Below are positions 35,410-45,561 of a DNA stretch of 64,000 bases, piece by piece. This DNA comes from Paludibacteraceae bacterium. GTDB lineage: Bacteria; Bacteroidota; Bacteroidia; Bacteroidales; Paludibacteraceae. Where the stretch lies: the NCBI GenBank assembly GCA_024399955.1, contig JAKSNH010000001.1, forward strand, positions 234,691-298,690, in the 5' to 3' direction. The position numbers and the translations under genes were made by a program. The notes under the pieces were generated by a model. That model saw nothing but the letters and a program-made list of their open reading frames with translations, ran no database searches and was not told where the DNA came from. Position 1 is the stretch's first letter; the number at the start of each line of letters is the position of its first letter.

Positions 35410-35535
35410 TTAATTACCTTCTAAGTATAGTTGTGCTCTGTTATTTACATTTCCGGTAGGAGCACTTGCACATAAGAAGGATGCCACTTGTACAATAGAT
35501 TGTTGGATAGTTGGTTGCGAATATTGTTTTTTCAT
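35410..35535 (-). CDS. 41-residue small peptide gene
   Basis: Short gene on the minus strand, ATG at 35535, stop TAA at 35412-35410. The product begins MKKQYSQPTIQQSIVQVASF and continues LCASAPTGNVNNRAQLYLEGN. The pattern MKK-x-Y-x-x-P with a hydrophobic middle and a C-terminal Cys/Ser/Gly part matches a class of tiny Bacteroidales hypothetical proteins of unknown function. It lies 33 bases after the secreted-protein gene on the same strand and ends at the bidirectional terminator, so it is probably the last gene of that transcript. An A-rich stretch (CTAAAAAACAAATC) precedes the start, typical for translated genes here. Confidence 0.65.
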   Translation of the reverse strand: MKKQYSQPTIQQSIVQVASFLCASAPTGNVNNRAQLYLEGN

Positions 35536-35568
35536 AATGATTTGTTTTTTAGGAAGGGTGATAATTAA

Positions 35569-37626
35569 TTATTGTATTTCTGCACCTATGGCATTGAAGG
35601 CTTTGTTGTTGTTGATGATTACAAAACGTCCATTTACGATAGCCTTACGTACTGAGTTGTGTGCTTTGATTTCGTTCAAATTAGTAGGGAGTTGACGGGC
35701 ATCAGCATTTTGTAAGTTAATATGACGCAGACCTACTTTTTGTGTGGCGTTTTCCTCTGTAGGCACTTGGTCCATATTTATATACGCGCGGTTGGCAGCC
35801 AACGAGCAATATGCACCGGCTTTGCAAAACATATTATTAGAAATGAGGTATTTGCCAACTAATACATTATCTACTGCTGATTCAATCTTGGTAAATGTAC
35901 CAATTAGGCCGTTCTCGCTACCAGCAACGTCTATTGTGGCAGAATAATAGAATTCCATTGTGCAAGGTGCTGCTTTGGGCTGGAAAATATAGGGTTTTCC
36001 TGCTTCCATATTGGTATTTACTTCTTCCAAAACAATGTTATATACTTCGCCATTGTATTCTTGTTTGTAAAGAATCTTGTAGAAGGTAGCTTGCTCTTGC
36101 AGTTTAGCAAAGTTGCTGACATCACCTTTTAGACAAATGGTTGCCAAATCGGTGTTTGTTATTTCACGCGTAAAGTTTGGTGCTGCAAAGGTCAATGTTA
36201 TAGGGGTGCAAATAGCTTGCATGCCTCCCAACAGAATCTCAGCCGTGAAGACGAAAGATGCAACTTTCATGCCATTTACGGGATTGATAGTTTCCCATTG
36301 GGCATCAGAAAGTTGAACTTTTACAGATTTGTTAGATGCATCTTTCAGAGTGATTTGTTTATATTCTTCGTTCACTGATAAAATCTTTGCTTCTGTACCA
36401 GTATAGGTGTAGATGACATCGTCTGTTTTTGTTTCTTCCAATAAACTTGCAAACGAAGCAACATCTTTATAGGTAATAACTTGTTCTGTGCCTGAGATGC
36501 TTACGTTTTTTGTCAAACTGCCTGAACTTATTACAACTGTACCTGTGAAGTCATATCGTCTATCTTCTTCAACCGTAACTGTTACTGTTACACCTGTTGC
36601 CAAATCAGCATTGTCTTTCGCAATGGTTGTCGGGCTAACTGTAATATTTGATAAAGAAGATTTAAAACCAATAGAAATATCTTCTGTCAAATTGGCTGCG
36701 GTTACGGTAAATGTTTTTGTGTAAGACTGACCAGAAACATACTTGCCGAAATCCAAAGAGTTTGTGCTTACTCCCAATTCTGGCTTTACTACTGGTTCGT
36801 CGCCATCTGAAATACCTAAATCAGCCCAAGTTGTAGCAACTTTTATTTCATCAATATATAAGTTGGTTGGTGTATTAGTACCGGGTTTGAGATAGACTCC
36901 CTTTATCGCGGAAGCATCAGCCACAGAGGAAGCTCCCTTGTTTTGAGGAGGAGTCCATGCGTTCATAGAATCTTGAACACACACTAATTTAGGATTTTCT
37001 GAATCTTCTGGACGTGGATTAATCCATAAAGATGCGACATCATTATTCGTGCCGCTAACAAACGTATAGCATACCACTACTAAGTAAGTTTGATTGGTGT
37101 TTAACTTTTGGCTACACATACGATACAATGTCTCGTTTGCTTTGCCGATACCTAGTTGGAAAGTTCCATCACTGTAATTGTTTAAAATCTTAACTTGAGC
37201 GATGTTGTTACTAGCGGTACCGGGAGATGAAACATTACTCAAATAACTTATAAAATAATCTTTTGAAGTAGTATTTTTAAGTTGCGTAACATTCAAAAGA
37301 AAACTCATATATACGCTACTAGTAGAAATACTTGACGATAATTGGCGCATATCTTTGTTTGTGCTTCCGTTAAATTTAGCGGCGTTCCCTATAGGAGAGG
37401 CACAATAGCCCACATAAGTTAAAGGTGATTTCTCTATTTGAATTTTTGCAGAAGTTGTAGTTGTGTACCACCAATCGGTTGTGTTATTCGTAAAATCGGG
37501 GTTATTGAAATAATCACCGACACTTAACTGACCTACTTCTTGTTTAAAACTCTCTGTCAATAACACTGTTGCAAACAATGGCATTGCCAACATTGCAGCC
37601 AAAATACATGTAAAAATCTTTTTCAT
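35569..37626 (-). CDS. Secreted multi-domain protein with C-terminal sorting-like tail
   Basis: 685 residues from the ATG at 37626; an upstream in-frame start would cross the promoter. Signal peptide MKKIFTCILAAMLAMPLFA. Residues 20-260 are a beta-jellyroll domain ending IDEIKVATTWADLG; 270-360 a BACON/Ig-like module (LDFGKYVSGQSYTKTFTV); 370-470 an OB-fold-like domain (YTGTEAKILSVNEEYKQITL). The last 25 residues contain NGRFVIINNNKAFNAIG, shared in form with three other proteins of this window. Paralogous in its N-terminal domain to the divergent 38036 gene. A surface or secreted adhesive role is likely; no enzymatic motif seen. Confidence 0.8.
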   Translation of the reverse strand: MKKIFTCILAAMLAMPLFATVLLTESFKQEVGQLSVGDYFNNPDFTNNTTDWWYTTTTSAKIQIEKSPLTYVGYCASPIGNAAKFNGSTNKDMRQLSSSISTSSVYMSFLLNVTQLKNTTSKDYFISYLSNVSSPGTASNNIAQVKILNNYSDGTFQLGIGKANETLYRMCSQKLNTNQTYLVVVCYTFVSGTNNDVASLWINPRPEDSENPKLVCVQDSMNAWTPPQNKGASSVADASAIKGVYLKPGTNTPTNLYIDEIKVATTWADLGISDGDEPVVKPELGVSTNSLDFGKYVSGQSYTKTFTVTAANLTEDISIGFKSSLSNITVSPTTIAKDNADLATGVTVTVTVEEDRRYDFTGTVVISSGSLTKNVSISGTEQVITYKDVASFASLLEETKTDDVIYTYTGTEAKILSVNEEYKQITLKDASNKSVKVQLSDAQWETINPVNGMKVASFVFTAEILLGGMQAICTPITLTFAAPNFTREITNTDLATICLKGDVSNFAKLQEQATFYKILYKQEYNGEVYNIVLEEVNTNMEAGKPYIFQPKAAPCTMEFYYSATIDVAGSENGLIGTFTKIESAVDNVLVGKYLISNNMFCKAGAYCSLAANRAYINMDQVPTEENATQKVGLRHINLQNADARQLPTNLNEIKAHNSVRKAIVNGRFVIINNNKAFNAIGAEIQ

Positions 37627-37674
37627 AACTAATACCTTTCTTTGTTTTGTTAAACTTATTTTCAAAATCGGTTG

Positions 37675-37706
37675 CAAAATTACATGTTTTTTTTGATATG
37701 TGCAAA
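37675..37706 (-). promoter_or_regulatory. Promoter of the 37626 gene
   Basis: Minus strand: TTTG (37706-37703), 20-base spacer CACATATCAAAAAAAACATG, TAATTTTG (37682-37675). The leader is about 42 bases. Confidence 0.82.
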
Positions 37707-37961
37707 TTTTTGACAAGAAAAATGTAAGAAAAGTGTAATTTTGTGCCTGTTGCTGTGTCTTCCTTGTCTTAATTGTCATATTTAATTGCTCGCTGCCATA
37801 GTTTAATCGTAGTGTAATCATTCATATACTAATCACATATTATTCGTATGAAGAACCATTGTTTGGGTTCTTCGCCACTTTTCGTGAAAGTGCCGAAAGA
37901 GGACGCAGCAATCCGAATAATCTGGAAAATCCGTATTCTATCCATAAAATTTCACTTTTTC
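37707..37961. other. Intergenic region with two perfect hairpins
   Basis: Between the two divergent surface-protein promoters. It holds GAAGAACC/GGTTCTTC around an eight-base loop (37850-37873) and then CACTTT/AAAGTG (about 37876-37892). A weak plus-strand promoter-like TAATTTTG at 37736-37743 has a poorly spaced TTTG. No open frame of note. A small RNA is possible but not supported strongly. Confidence 0.4.
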
Positions 37962-37992
37962 TTGCATATTCAAAAAATTCTTTGTAATTTTG
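37962..37992 (+). promoter_or_regulatory. Promoter of the 38036 gene
   Basis: TTG at 37962-37964 (preceded by C rather than T), CATATTCAAAAAATTCTTTG spacer of 20 bases, TAATTTTG at 37985-37992. The leader is about 37 bases. Confidence 0.78.
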
Positions 37993-38035
37993 CAGCGAAT
38001 TTGACTTAATTGCTTACAATTTAATTTTTTTAGGT

Positions 38036-40984
38036 ATGAAGAAATTTATTACATTCATTCTGGCAATTTGTTTTGCCGTTCCGATGTTCTCCAAAGTTGT
38101 TTGGACGGAAAATTTTAACTACAATGTGGGTGACCTCACCACCAAAACAACCCAAGATGATTTATCCTATACGGATTATACCTCTTGGTATTACACTGCA
38201 TCCGGCACGAATACCCTGTTGCAAGTGGCAGACACCAATCTGACCTATGCCAATTACTGCTCTAAAGCAACCGGTAAGGCCGTCAAAATTGCCGCCAAGG
38301 GCTACAAAACAGGTCGCCAGTTTGCAAAGATTGAGAGTGGTTCGGTCTTTGTGAGTGCCTTAATTAAAATCAATACGCTACAAAGTACAGATGGCACGAA
38401 GGAGTATTTTATGTATATGACTCCTAATATTAGCGGTTCGCAAGCGTTTGCACGGTTGCACACTAAAAAAGATGCTGATGGTTATTATTTAGGTCTGGCT
38501 AAGTTTGCAGAAGCCAATAGTTATCTGCGCTATTCCCAAAAACTCAATTATGGCGAGACCTATCTCGTTATTATGCAATACGATTTTGCAGACGGAGACA
38601 AGAATGACTTTGTGTCCCTCTATATCAATCCCACTTCCGAAACGGCCAAACCTACTGTCACTTGCGTTCGTGACACTACAACCGGTAGCGGTACTGCCCA
38701 AGGTTCGGACTCGAAAGACGATGCTGCTTCTATTGCAGGTGTGATGATCAATCAAGCCGCCAATACATCACGCAATATGTTTATTGACGAGATTAAGGTG
38801 GCTACCGCTTGGGCTGATTTGTGGGAAGGTGGCAGCGATGTGAAGACTCCAACACTCGTGGTGGCAGAGGACCAAAAGAGTTATGACTTCGGTGAACTGG
38901 CTATCAACAAGGACCAACAGACGTATCAATTCACCGTGACAGGTACCGACCTGACCGAGGCTGTAACCGTGGTTAAAACGAACAGCGACGTAACTGTTAG
39001 TCCAACTTCTATCTCCGTTGCCGATGCTGCCAAAGGTGTCAAAGTGACTGTGACTGTTACACCTACCGTGCTTGGGGAACAGTCGGATGTGATTACGCTG
39101 AGTAGCGGGACGCTCACTCAACAAGTAACCGTCAATTGGAAAGGTGTAGAAGAGCCTATTATTGATCCTACGGCTGAGTTGTTAAGCAACCCCAGTTTTG
39201 AGGAGTATAGCAGCAATCCGATGTTCGGTACTTCGTGGACGGACTGGACTATTCCGTTGGGACAAAGTGTAGAGACTGAGGATAAGATAGATGGTGAGGT
39301 GGCTATGTTTGCTAACCAACTGACAACCAACATGTCCTATCTGACCCAAGAAGTAACGATAGACGACACATATCCTGCCGGAACGCAGTTTGAACTGAAG
39401 GTGAACTACAAAGTAAAAACCTCCAAAGGTGAAGACGATATAACTTCGGATAGTTACTGGCACAGCCCACGCGAAGACCGCATGACTGCTGATGCCGATA
39501 TTCTGGTGGTTACTCTTGGCAACCAATCTGAGTGGACAGAAAAGTCTTTTATCATCACTAAACCCGCAGGCGCAACGTCCCTATACGTGCGCGTGAGTAT
39601 TAAAAAAGGTGTGCAAGTGCTCTTTGATAAGTTCAGCTTGAAAATGCATGAATCTACAGAACCTATGTTTACTGTTACGCCCGAAAAAGTCAACTCCATA
39701 GAGGCAAACATAGGAGACTCGGTTCTTGTTGGCACCTTTACCATTAAGCAAGCCAACCTCACCAAGCCCGTCTTGGTGGAGATTTCGGGTACAGGCAAGG
39801 CATATTTCCACGCCAGCAAGTCTGCGCTTACCCAAGCTACAGAGACCGTGGATGTGTATTTTGCACCGAAGACAACCGGGCATTTTAACGCAGTGATTAA
39901 CTTTATGGACGACCCCGAGGCAACGCTTTATAACACGGCTCGTTCGCTAAACGGTACCGCTATTGACCCGACCAAGACGCCGACGATTACTATCAATCCA
40001 ACGACTCTGTCGGCTTTTTCGTGCAAAGCCAAGGAGACCCAATCACAATCTGTTGCTGTTACCTCGGAGAACTGTATAGACGATGTGAAGGTAAGTATTG
40101 AACAAACCAAAGGGTCGGGCTTTACTATCGACCAAGCGCTCATCGTGAAGAATACCCCTCACACTACGGTGATTACTTTCTGCCCAATGACGAAAGGCGA
40201 TTATGCCGCTACGATAACTTGGACGACAGAAAAGGGTAATACCATTACGATGGATGTTACCGGTACTGCCACGGAGGCTGATCCTGTTCCCGTAGATTAT
40301 GACACCGAGTTTGTTTGGAATACCGCCAGCCCTTATAAACTGCTTGACGAGAACTTCTCATCTGCTCTGCCTGACTTACGTAACAAAACACTGAAAGTAA
40401 CGGATTGGCAGAACGTTGTTAAGAAAGGTACACGCGCTTGGTGGGGCTATAATACCGATACGACTACCCAAGCCAAGGCTACCGGATATATGTTTGGCAT
40501 TACAGAACCGACCGAGACCGAGATGTGGCTGGTAACACCTGCTTTGGACTACAAGAACGCCGTTGGCCAAATCTTCACCTTCAAAGTTATGTCCGACATA
40601 TTATTTGAAGGGCAAACGCATAAATTAGAGATCTATTATATTGACCCATCTGATCCGAAGGATATTTTCTTCCAACATTTAGAGGACTTAGACGAATTTA
40701 TCCCTTATGCTGATGAGGATTTGGAAAATAAATGGAGCTATATACAAATACCATTGGCAGAACAACCTTATATACCGGATGTCTTCTTTATGGCATTCAA
40801 GTTTACCGATATGGCTTGCAATAATGGGGGAACGTACTATGTTACCGATGTAACGTGGGGAAAAGAACAATTTATTACAGGTATGCCTACTATCCAAACA
40901 ACCAATACGGTTAAGAAATTCTTCGATGGTCACCAAATAATCATTATCAAGAACGGACGACGTTATAATATATTAGGACTATAG
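38036..40984 (+). CDS. Large secreted multi-domain protein with C-terminal sorting-like tail
   Basis: 982 residues. Signal peptide at 1-19 (ends PMFS-KVV). N-terminal domain 20-260 is homologous to that of the divergent 35569-37626 protein, again ending IDEIKVATAWADLW. Then BACON/Ig-like modules (YDFGELAINKDQQTYQF), a carbohydrate-binding-like jellyroll (LLSNPSFEEYSSNPMFGTSW), more Ig-like units, and a choice-of-anchor-like domain (DENFSSALPDLRNKTLKVTD). It ends DGHQIIIIKNGRRYNILG plus Leu, the same tail type as three other proteins here. Probably exported and surface-attached; ligand unknown. Confidence 0.82.
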   Translation: MKKFITFILAICFAVPMFSKVVWTENFNYNVGDLTTKTTQDDLSYTDYTSWYYTASGTNTLLQVADTNLTYANYCSKATGKAVKIAAKGYKTGRQFAKIESGSVFVSALIKINTLQSTDGTKEYFMYMTPNISGSQAFARLHTKKDADGYYLGLAKFAEANSYLRYSQKLNYGETYLVIMQYDFADGDKNDFVSLYINPTSETAKPTVTCVRDTTTGSGTAQGSDSKDDAASIAGVMINQAANTSRNMFIDEIKVATAWADLWEGGSDVKTPTLVVAEDQKSYDFGELAINKDQQTYQFTVTGTDLTEAVTVVKTNSDVTVSPTSISVADAAKGVKVTVTVTPTVLGEQSDVITLSSGTLTQQVTVNWKGVEEPIIDPTAELLSNPSFEEYSSNPMFGTSWTDWTIPLGQSVETEDKIDGEVAMFANQLTTNMSYLTQEVTIDDTYPAGTQFELKVNYKVKTSKGEDDITSDSYWHSPREDRMTADADILVVTLGNQSEWTEKSFIITKPAGATSLYVRVSIKKGVQVLFDKFSLKMHESTEPMFTVTPEKVNSIEANIGDSVLVGTFTIKQANLTKPVLVEISGTGKAYFHASKSALTQATETVDVYFAPKTTGHFNAVINFMDDPEATLYNTARSLNGTAIDPTKTPTITINPTTLSAFSCKAKETQSQSVAVTSENCIDDVKVSIEQTKGSGFTIDQALIVKNTPHTTVITFCPMTKGDYAATITWTTEKGNTITMDVTGTATEADPVPVDYDTEFVWNTASPYKLLDENFSSALPDLRNKTLKVTDWQNVVKKGTRAWWGYNTDTTTQAKATGYMFGITEPTETEMWLVTPALDYKNAVGQIFTFKVMSDILFEGQTHKLEIYYIDPSDPKDIFFQHLEDLDEFIPYADEDLENKWSYIQIPLAEQPYIPDVFFMAFKFTDMACNNGGTYYVTDVTWGKEQFITGMPTIQTTNTVKKFFDGHQIIIIKNGRRYNILGL

Positions 40985-41006
40985 TCTCCATCAAAACGTC
41001 CGTTTT
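40952..41006 (+). terminator. Possible terminator at convergent gene ends
   Basis: AACGGACG (40952-40959) and CGTCCGTT (40997-41004) form a perfect inverted repeat with a 37-base loop, followed by TTCC. It covers the last codons of the 38036 gene and the end of the convergent esterase gene. The large loop and short T-run make it only a weak candidate. Confidence 0.4.
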
Positions 41007-42379
41007 CCTATCCAATCTGCGTGCTGTGTATAAGCGAAATGTTTGTATGCAGCACGCATTTCTTTGCCTTTAAGCATCGTGGCTTCATCATTCGGATCGC
41101 ATATCGAACTATGCCATCCAAACAGCACATGCATATCGTAAGAATGGGCACAGCCTCCGCCTAAGGCCTTGATTTGAGGTGTTTGGTAGGTGTACTCATA
41201 GCACCATTTAGGACCGGCATAATGCGCATAAATAGAGTCAATGGGACGGAAGAACATCTGCTCCGACAGCACTCTCTCTAAGCGCCAATCGTATGGCAAA
41301 TCCAATTCTTTCTTAGACGGCATATCTACATGCAGCAGATGACTCATCATAGGTGTTAGACTTTTGGGCACATTCACCATAAACAGTCGCGCTTCATTAG
41401 CAACATAGCCAATTATCAGCGGTTTATGACTGCGGCAAACGGCTTTCCACGGCGCTTCCTTGAGCAACGTCCCATCTATCACTGGCGAGAAGGCACAACG
41501 TAAATCACCTTGGAACAAGACAAGGTCTGCTTGGAACTTATAATTACGTTTTTGGATACGCTTAGTTGGAATAGTTAGCAGTTGGTCTGCGTGGTTGGCA
41601 GATAAACCTAAGCCTCGCAAATAGACCGATGTGCGGTGTTGGGCTTCTTCTTTAGTCAGGAAATGCTCGGCGCAGGGCGACATGGCGATGCAACCGGTGT
41701 ATAAATCGTCTGCTTCAGGAATAGTCATGATGGCCAAAATGGATGCTGCACCTGCTGATTGACCAAAAAGCGTGATGCGCGTGGTGTCACCTCCAAAAGC
41801 AGCAATGTTTTTCTTCACAAATCGCAACGCCATCAACTGATCGTATAGCCCGCAATTATCTTCAAACTGAGGATTAAGGTAACTCAAATAAAGAAATCCC
41901 TCTACATTAAGGCGGTAATTAAAGGTCACCACAATGGTTTGGGTCTCTTGGGCAAAAAGAGCCATGTCAAAGTGCATCTCACCATCAGGCATGATGCCTG
42001 CACCACCTGTCGTAAAACCGCCTCCGTGTATCCATACCATTACAGGAAGTGGGGTGGACGAAATAGACTGTGGCACATAGATATTCATATACAAGGCATC
42101 GCGGCTCTGAATAGCCATCGAGTAGGGACTGTCATGCTGAATCCAATTAGCGCGTCCGTGGTCTGCCCTAAGAACAGTGTCCCACGGTGTCGGTGGTACA
42201 GGATGCCGAAAAGCCAACTCGCCCATAGGGGGAGCAGCATAAGGAATACCTAAATACTCCGTGCAACCATCTTTATCAATACCGCTGACGCGACCGTATT
42301 GAGTGGTTAATGTGTCGGCTAAACATACACTGCTGCAGATACATAATATCCACAGCAGCGTATTCCTGTAATGAGTCAT
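40991..42379 (-). CDS. Exported carboxylesterase type B
   Basis: 462 residues. Signal peptide (ICSSVCLA-DTL). Alpha/beta-hydrolase of the type B family: oxyanion hole VWIHGGGFTTGGAG, nucleophile Ser in TLFGQSAGAAS, acid in VANEARLFM, and His in AHSYDMHVLFGWH. It hydrolyses an ester outside the cytoplasm; the substrate cannot be named. It follows groEL by six bases on the same strand, an odd neighbour for a chaperonin. The C-terminus is a little short for the family but covers the catalytic His. Confidence 0.88.
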   Translation of the reverse strand: MTHYRNTLLWILCICSSVCLADTLTTQYGRVSGIDKDGCTEYLGIPYAAPPMGELAFRHPVPPTPWDTVLRADHGRANWIQHDSPYSMAIQSRDALYMNIYVPQSISSTPLPVMVWIHGGGFTTGGAGIMPDGEMHFDMALFAQETQTIVVTFNYRLNVEGFLYLSYLNPQFEDNCGLYDQLMALRFVKKNIAAFGGDTTRITLFGQSAGAASILAIMTIPEADDLYTGCIAMSPCAEHFLTKEEAQHRTSVYLRGLGLSANHADQLLTIPTKRIQKRNYKFQADLVLFQGDLRCAFSPVIDGTLLKEAPWKAVCRSHKPLIIGYVANEARLFMVNVPKSLTPMMSHLLHVDMPSKKELDLPYDWRLERVLSEQMFFRPIDSIYAHYAGPKWCYEYTYQTPQIKALGGGCAHSYDMHVLFGWHSSICDPNDEATMLKGKEMRAAYKHFAYTQHADWIGKRTF

Positions 42380-42385
42380 ATTGGC

Positions 42386-44014
42386 TTACATCATACCTCC
42401 CATGCCTGGATTAGGCATTGCGGGAGCAGGGTTTTCTTCTTTTATATCGGTGATGACGCACTCGGTAGTGAGGAACATGCCGGCTATGCTGGCGGCGTTC
42501 TCTAAGGCTACACGAGCCACCTTGGCGGGATCTACTACACCGGCAGCCTTCAGGTTCTCATATTCGTCCTTGCGGGCGTTGTAACCGAAGTCAGCTTTGC
42601 CGTTGCGCACTTTATCTACTACTACAGCTCCTTCCTTACCGGCGTTCTTAACGATTTGACGCAGAGGCTCCTCGATGGCGCGGTGGATAATCTCAATACC
42701 CGTCTGTTCATCGTCATTCTCGCCCTTCACATCTTTCAATGCTTCTTGTGCGCGGATATAAGCTACGCCACCGCCGGGAACGATTCCTTCTTCGATAGCA
42801 GCGCGAGTGGCACTTAAGGCATCATCTACGCGGTCTTTCTTCTCTTTCATCTCTACTTCGGAAGCAGCACCTACGTTCAACTGAGCAACACCACCGGCCA
42901 GTTTAGCCAAACGTTCTTGCAGTTTTTCCTTGTCGTAAGTTGATTTAGTAGCTACTATCTGTGCTTTGATTTGAGCAATACGATTAGCAATCTGCTCTTT
43001 ATCTCCGGCGCCGTTCACAATCGTTGTATTATCCTTGCTGATAGTGACGTTCTCAGCGGTTCCAAGCATGTCTAAAGTGGCTTGCTCCAACTTAACGCCG
43101 GTTTCTTCACTTATTACTGTACCTCCAGTCAGGATAGCAATGTCTTGCAGCATCTCTTTGCGACGGTCTCCAAAGCCGGGAGCTTTAACGGCGCATATCT
43201 TTAGTTGGGCGCGAAGGCGATTAACAACTAAAGTGGTGAGAGCTTCGCTATCTACATCCTCTGCAATAATAAGTAGGGGACGACCACTTTGTACAGCCGG
43301 TTCCAAAACAGGAAGTAACTCCTTGAGGTTGGAAATCTTCTTGTCGTGAATCAAGATATAAGGTTTATCCATCTCGGCTTCCATCGTCTCGGTGTTAGTT
43401 ACGAAGTACGGACTGATATATCCGCGATCGAACTGCATACCTTGTACTACATCGATGGTGGTATCCATACCTTTGGCTTCGCCAATAGTGATGACGCCGT
43501 CCTTGCTTACTTTGCGCATAGCGTCTGCAATCAACTTACCTATTTCGGCATCGTTATTAGCTGATATAGTAGCTACTTGTTCAATCTTATCAAAGTCATT
43601 TCCTACTACTTCACTTTGGCTCTTTATGTTAGCTACTACAGCCGCTACAGCTTTGTCTATACCGCGTTTGAGGTCCATAGGATTAGCTCCGGCGGTCACG
43701 TTCTTGAGTCCTACACCTACGATGGCTTGTGCCAAAACGGTAGCGGTGGTGGTGCCATCTCCGGCTTGGTCACCGGTCTTGCTGGCCACTTCCTTAACGA
43801 GTTGAGCTCCTAAGTTTTCACGAGCATCCGGTAACTCAATCTCTTTGGCTACCGTTACACCGTCTTTGGTGATGTGGGGAGCACCGTATTTCTTGTCAAT
43901 AATCACATTGCGTCCCTTGGGACCAAGGGTCACTTTAACTGCGTCTGCCAATTGGTCAACGCCTCTTTTGAGAGCATCTCGTGCCTCAATATTATAAATC
44001 AATTCCTTTGCCAT
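42386..44014 (-). CDS. groEL: 60 kDa chaperonin GroEL
   Basis: 542 residues, full length. ATP-binding [14 protein letters not shown], hinge and apical segments present, and the C-terminal GGMM tail. With GroES it forms the folding chamber for newly made proteins in the cytoplasm. It follows groES by 12 bases. No CIRCE inverted repeat is seen upstream of groES. Confidence 0.99.
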   Translation of the reverse strand: MAKELIYNIEARDALKRGVDQLADAVKVTLGPKGRNVIIDKKYGAPHITKDGVTVAKEIELPDARENLGAQLVKEVASKTGDQAGDGTTTATVLAQAIVGVGLKNVTAGANPMDLKRGIDKAVAAVVANIKSQSEVVGNDFDKIEQVATISANNDAEIGKLIADAMRKVSKDGVITIGEAKGMDTTIDVVQGMQFDRGYISPYFVTNTETMEAEMDKPYILIHDKKISNLKELLPVLEPAVQSGRPLLIIAEDVDSEALTTLVVNRLRAQLKICAVKAPGFGDRRKEMLQDIAILTGGTVISEETGVKLEQATLDMLGTAENVTISKDNTTIVNGAGDKEQIANRIAQIKAQIVATKSTYDKEKLQERLAKLAGGVAQLNVGAASEVEMKEKKDRVDDALSATRAAIEEGIVPGGGVAYIRAQEALKDVKGENDDEQTGIEIIHRAIEEPLRQIVKNAGKEGAVVVDKVRNGKADFGYNARKDEYENLKAAGVVDPAKVARVALENAASIAGMFLTTECVITDIKEENPAPAMPNPGMGGMM

Positions 44015-44026
44015 AATTCAAAATAG

Positions 44027-44299
44027 TTATTTAATGATTGCCAAAACGTCACTCTGTCTCATAATGAGCAGTTTCTCGTTCTCTACTTCAATTTCTGTGC
44101 CGGCATATTTGCCATATAATACTTGGTCTCCGGCTTTCAGAATCATCTGTTCGTCCTTGGTGCCTTGACCCACTGCCAGCACTTCGCCTTTCAGAGGTTT
44201 TTCCTTGGCGCTATCGGGGATAATGAGTCCCGAAGCGGTTTTTGTTTCTGCCGCCACCGGTCTAACCAGTACGCGGTCTGCTAATGGTGTAATATTCAT
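44027..44299 (-). CDS. groES: 10 kDa co-chaperonin GroES
   Basis: 90 residues. [20 protein letters not shown], with the mobile loop around [16 protein letters not shown], and [20 protein letters not shown] at the end are typical. It caps GroEL. Only 25 bases separate it from the secreted nuclease gene upstream, and this gap (TTGGCTACTTGG microrepeat) has no visible promoter. Confidence 0.99.
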   Translation of the reverse strand: MNITPLADRVLVRPVAAETKTASGLIIPDSAKEKPLKGEVLAVGQGTKDEQMILKAGDQVLYGKYAGTEIEVENEKLLIMRQSDVLAIIK

Positions 44300-44324
44300 A
44301 TCTTATAGTGTTTAATTTAATTGG

Positions 44325-45518
44325 CTACTTGGTTACTTTCCTTCCCAATACATCAAATTGCGCATTATCCTTCACGATTACGAGACGTCCGCTCACCATT
44401 GCTTTCTGCACTTTCGGCAGGGTAGTGGAGGCCTCAAAACCTGAGGTTCCATCAATAGTAATGGTCATATCACGGGTGACGTTCGTGATGGTTAATCGGC
44501 CTAATGTGGCATCGTAGGTATAACTGGCGCCGTTCACCGATACTTCGTCTTTCTGAGGATGTTGCTTTGGTGTACCTAAATAGCAAATAAATCCTGCTTT
44601 GGTGGTATAGTTATACCTTGGTGATACGTTAGTGCTACCTACATAATCTACTTCATGTACCGTAAGGGAGTTATCGTTCTTGAGAACCTGAATAGCCAGT
44701 TCCGGGTAGTCAATAAACGGATTACGGTTACCTTGGTAGTTTTGTGCTCCGTCGTTACGCACCATTTCGGTAAGTGATGGAGGGTCTTGCATGTGCCATT
44801 TCAGCAGGGTGGTCAATGACTCGAAAACTCCCGATGAACTCTTGAGTTTTGATAAGGTGCACTCGCTGTTGTATAGACTGTTCTTATGTCCTCCTGCCTG
44901 TGCATACACGATGTAATCATATAGGATTACGCGTGCGGCGTCTCCGCGATACGAACCCAAGTTGTCTTTTTTGTAGTCTTTGTTGTTAATTGCTACTTCG
45001 TCCGGGTCATATTGATTTTCTCCGTAAGCCTGATTGCCACGAGAACTATTAACGGAGGTACTTGCGGGGCGAACCGACTGCATGTCATGCCCCATAGGGT
45101 CACCTTTGTCGGCACCTTTGGATTGTGGCCAAGTATGTTCTCTGTTCCACGTCTTTCCGCTATCCCACGTGCCATTCATAGAACGACCATCGTAGTAACC
45201 GATGATATTAGAGGCGTTATTTAGGTCCTTATCTACTTTTATGTAATTATTGCGCAGCGAGTTGTAGGAATAGGAACTACTGCCTATCTTAGATGTTTCG
45301 CCCATCAAAGTGTTGAGTAATCCGAACAGGTCGTCGCCGGTAGTAGCCATTAGGTTAGCCGGAGAACAGTCGTCTTTATAGTAGTTGTTTTGCTTAGTTT
45401 GATAGTCGGTGTAGGCTTGTAAACCTTCGTCCGAAGCCACATGTGCCTGCATGTCAATACCTGCATACGCAATAGAGTAGGAAAGGATAACTCCTAATAA
45501 TAGTGTTGCCTTTTTCAT
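44325..45518 (-). CDS. Secreted endonuclease I family protein with sorting-like tail
   Basis: 397 residues from the ATG at 45518 (signal peptide MKKATLLLGVILSYSIAYA). The His-Me finger nuclease core is present: TWNREHTWPQSKGADKGDP, with MGHDMQSVRPASTSVNSSRG and YGENQYDPDEVA, as in endonuclease I/EndA. It should degrade DNA outside the cell for phosphate or nucleotide supply, or to resist extracellular DNA. The C-terminus carries a short beta module and the tail SGRLVIVKDNAQFDVLG plus RKVTK. Own promoter at 45562-45593. Confidence 0.9.
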   Translation of the reverse strand: MKKATLLLGVILSYSIAYAGIDMQAHVASDEGLQAYTDYQTKQNNYYKDDCSPANLMATTGDDLFGLLNTLMGETSKIGSSSYSYNSLRNNYIKVDKDLNNASNIIGYYDGRSMNGTWDSGKTWNREHTWPQSKGADKGDPMGHDMQSVRPASTSVNSSRGNQAYGENQYDPDEVAINNKDYKKDNLGSYRGDAARVILYDYIVYAQAGGHKNSLYNSECTLSKLKSSSGVFESLTTLLKWHMQDPPSLTEMVRNDGAQNYQGNRNPFIDYPELAIQVLKNDNSLTVHEVDYVGSTNVSPRYNYTTKAGFICYLGTPKQHPQKDEVSVNGASYTYDATLGRLTITNVTRDMTITIDGTSGFEASTTLPKVQKAMVSGRLVIVKDNAQFDVLGRKVTK

Positions 45519-45561
45519 GTGATATTGGGTATAATTGATTTGAGCGAAATAATTCACGCTA

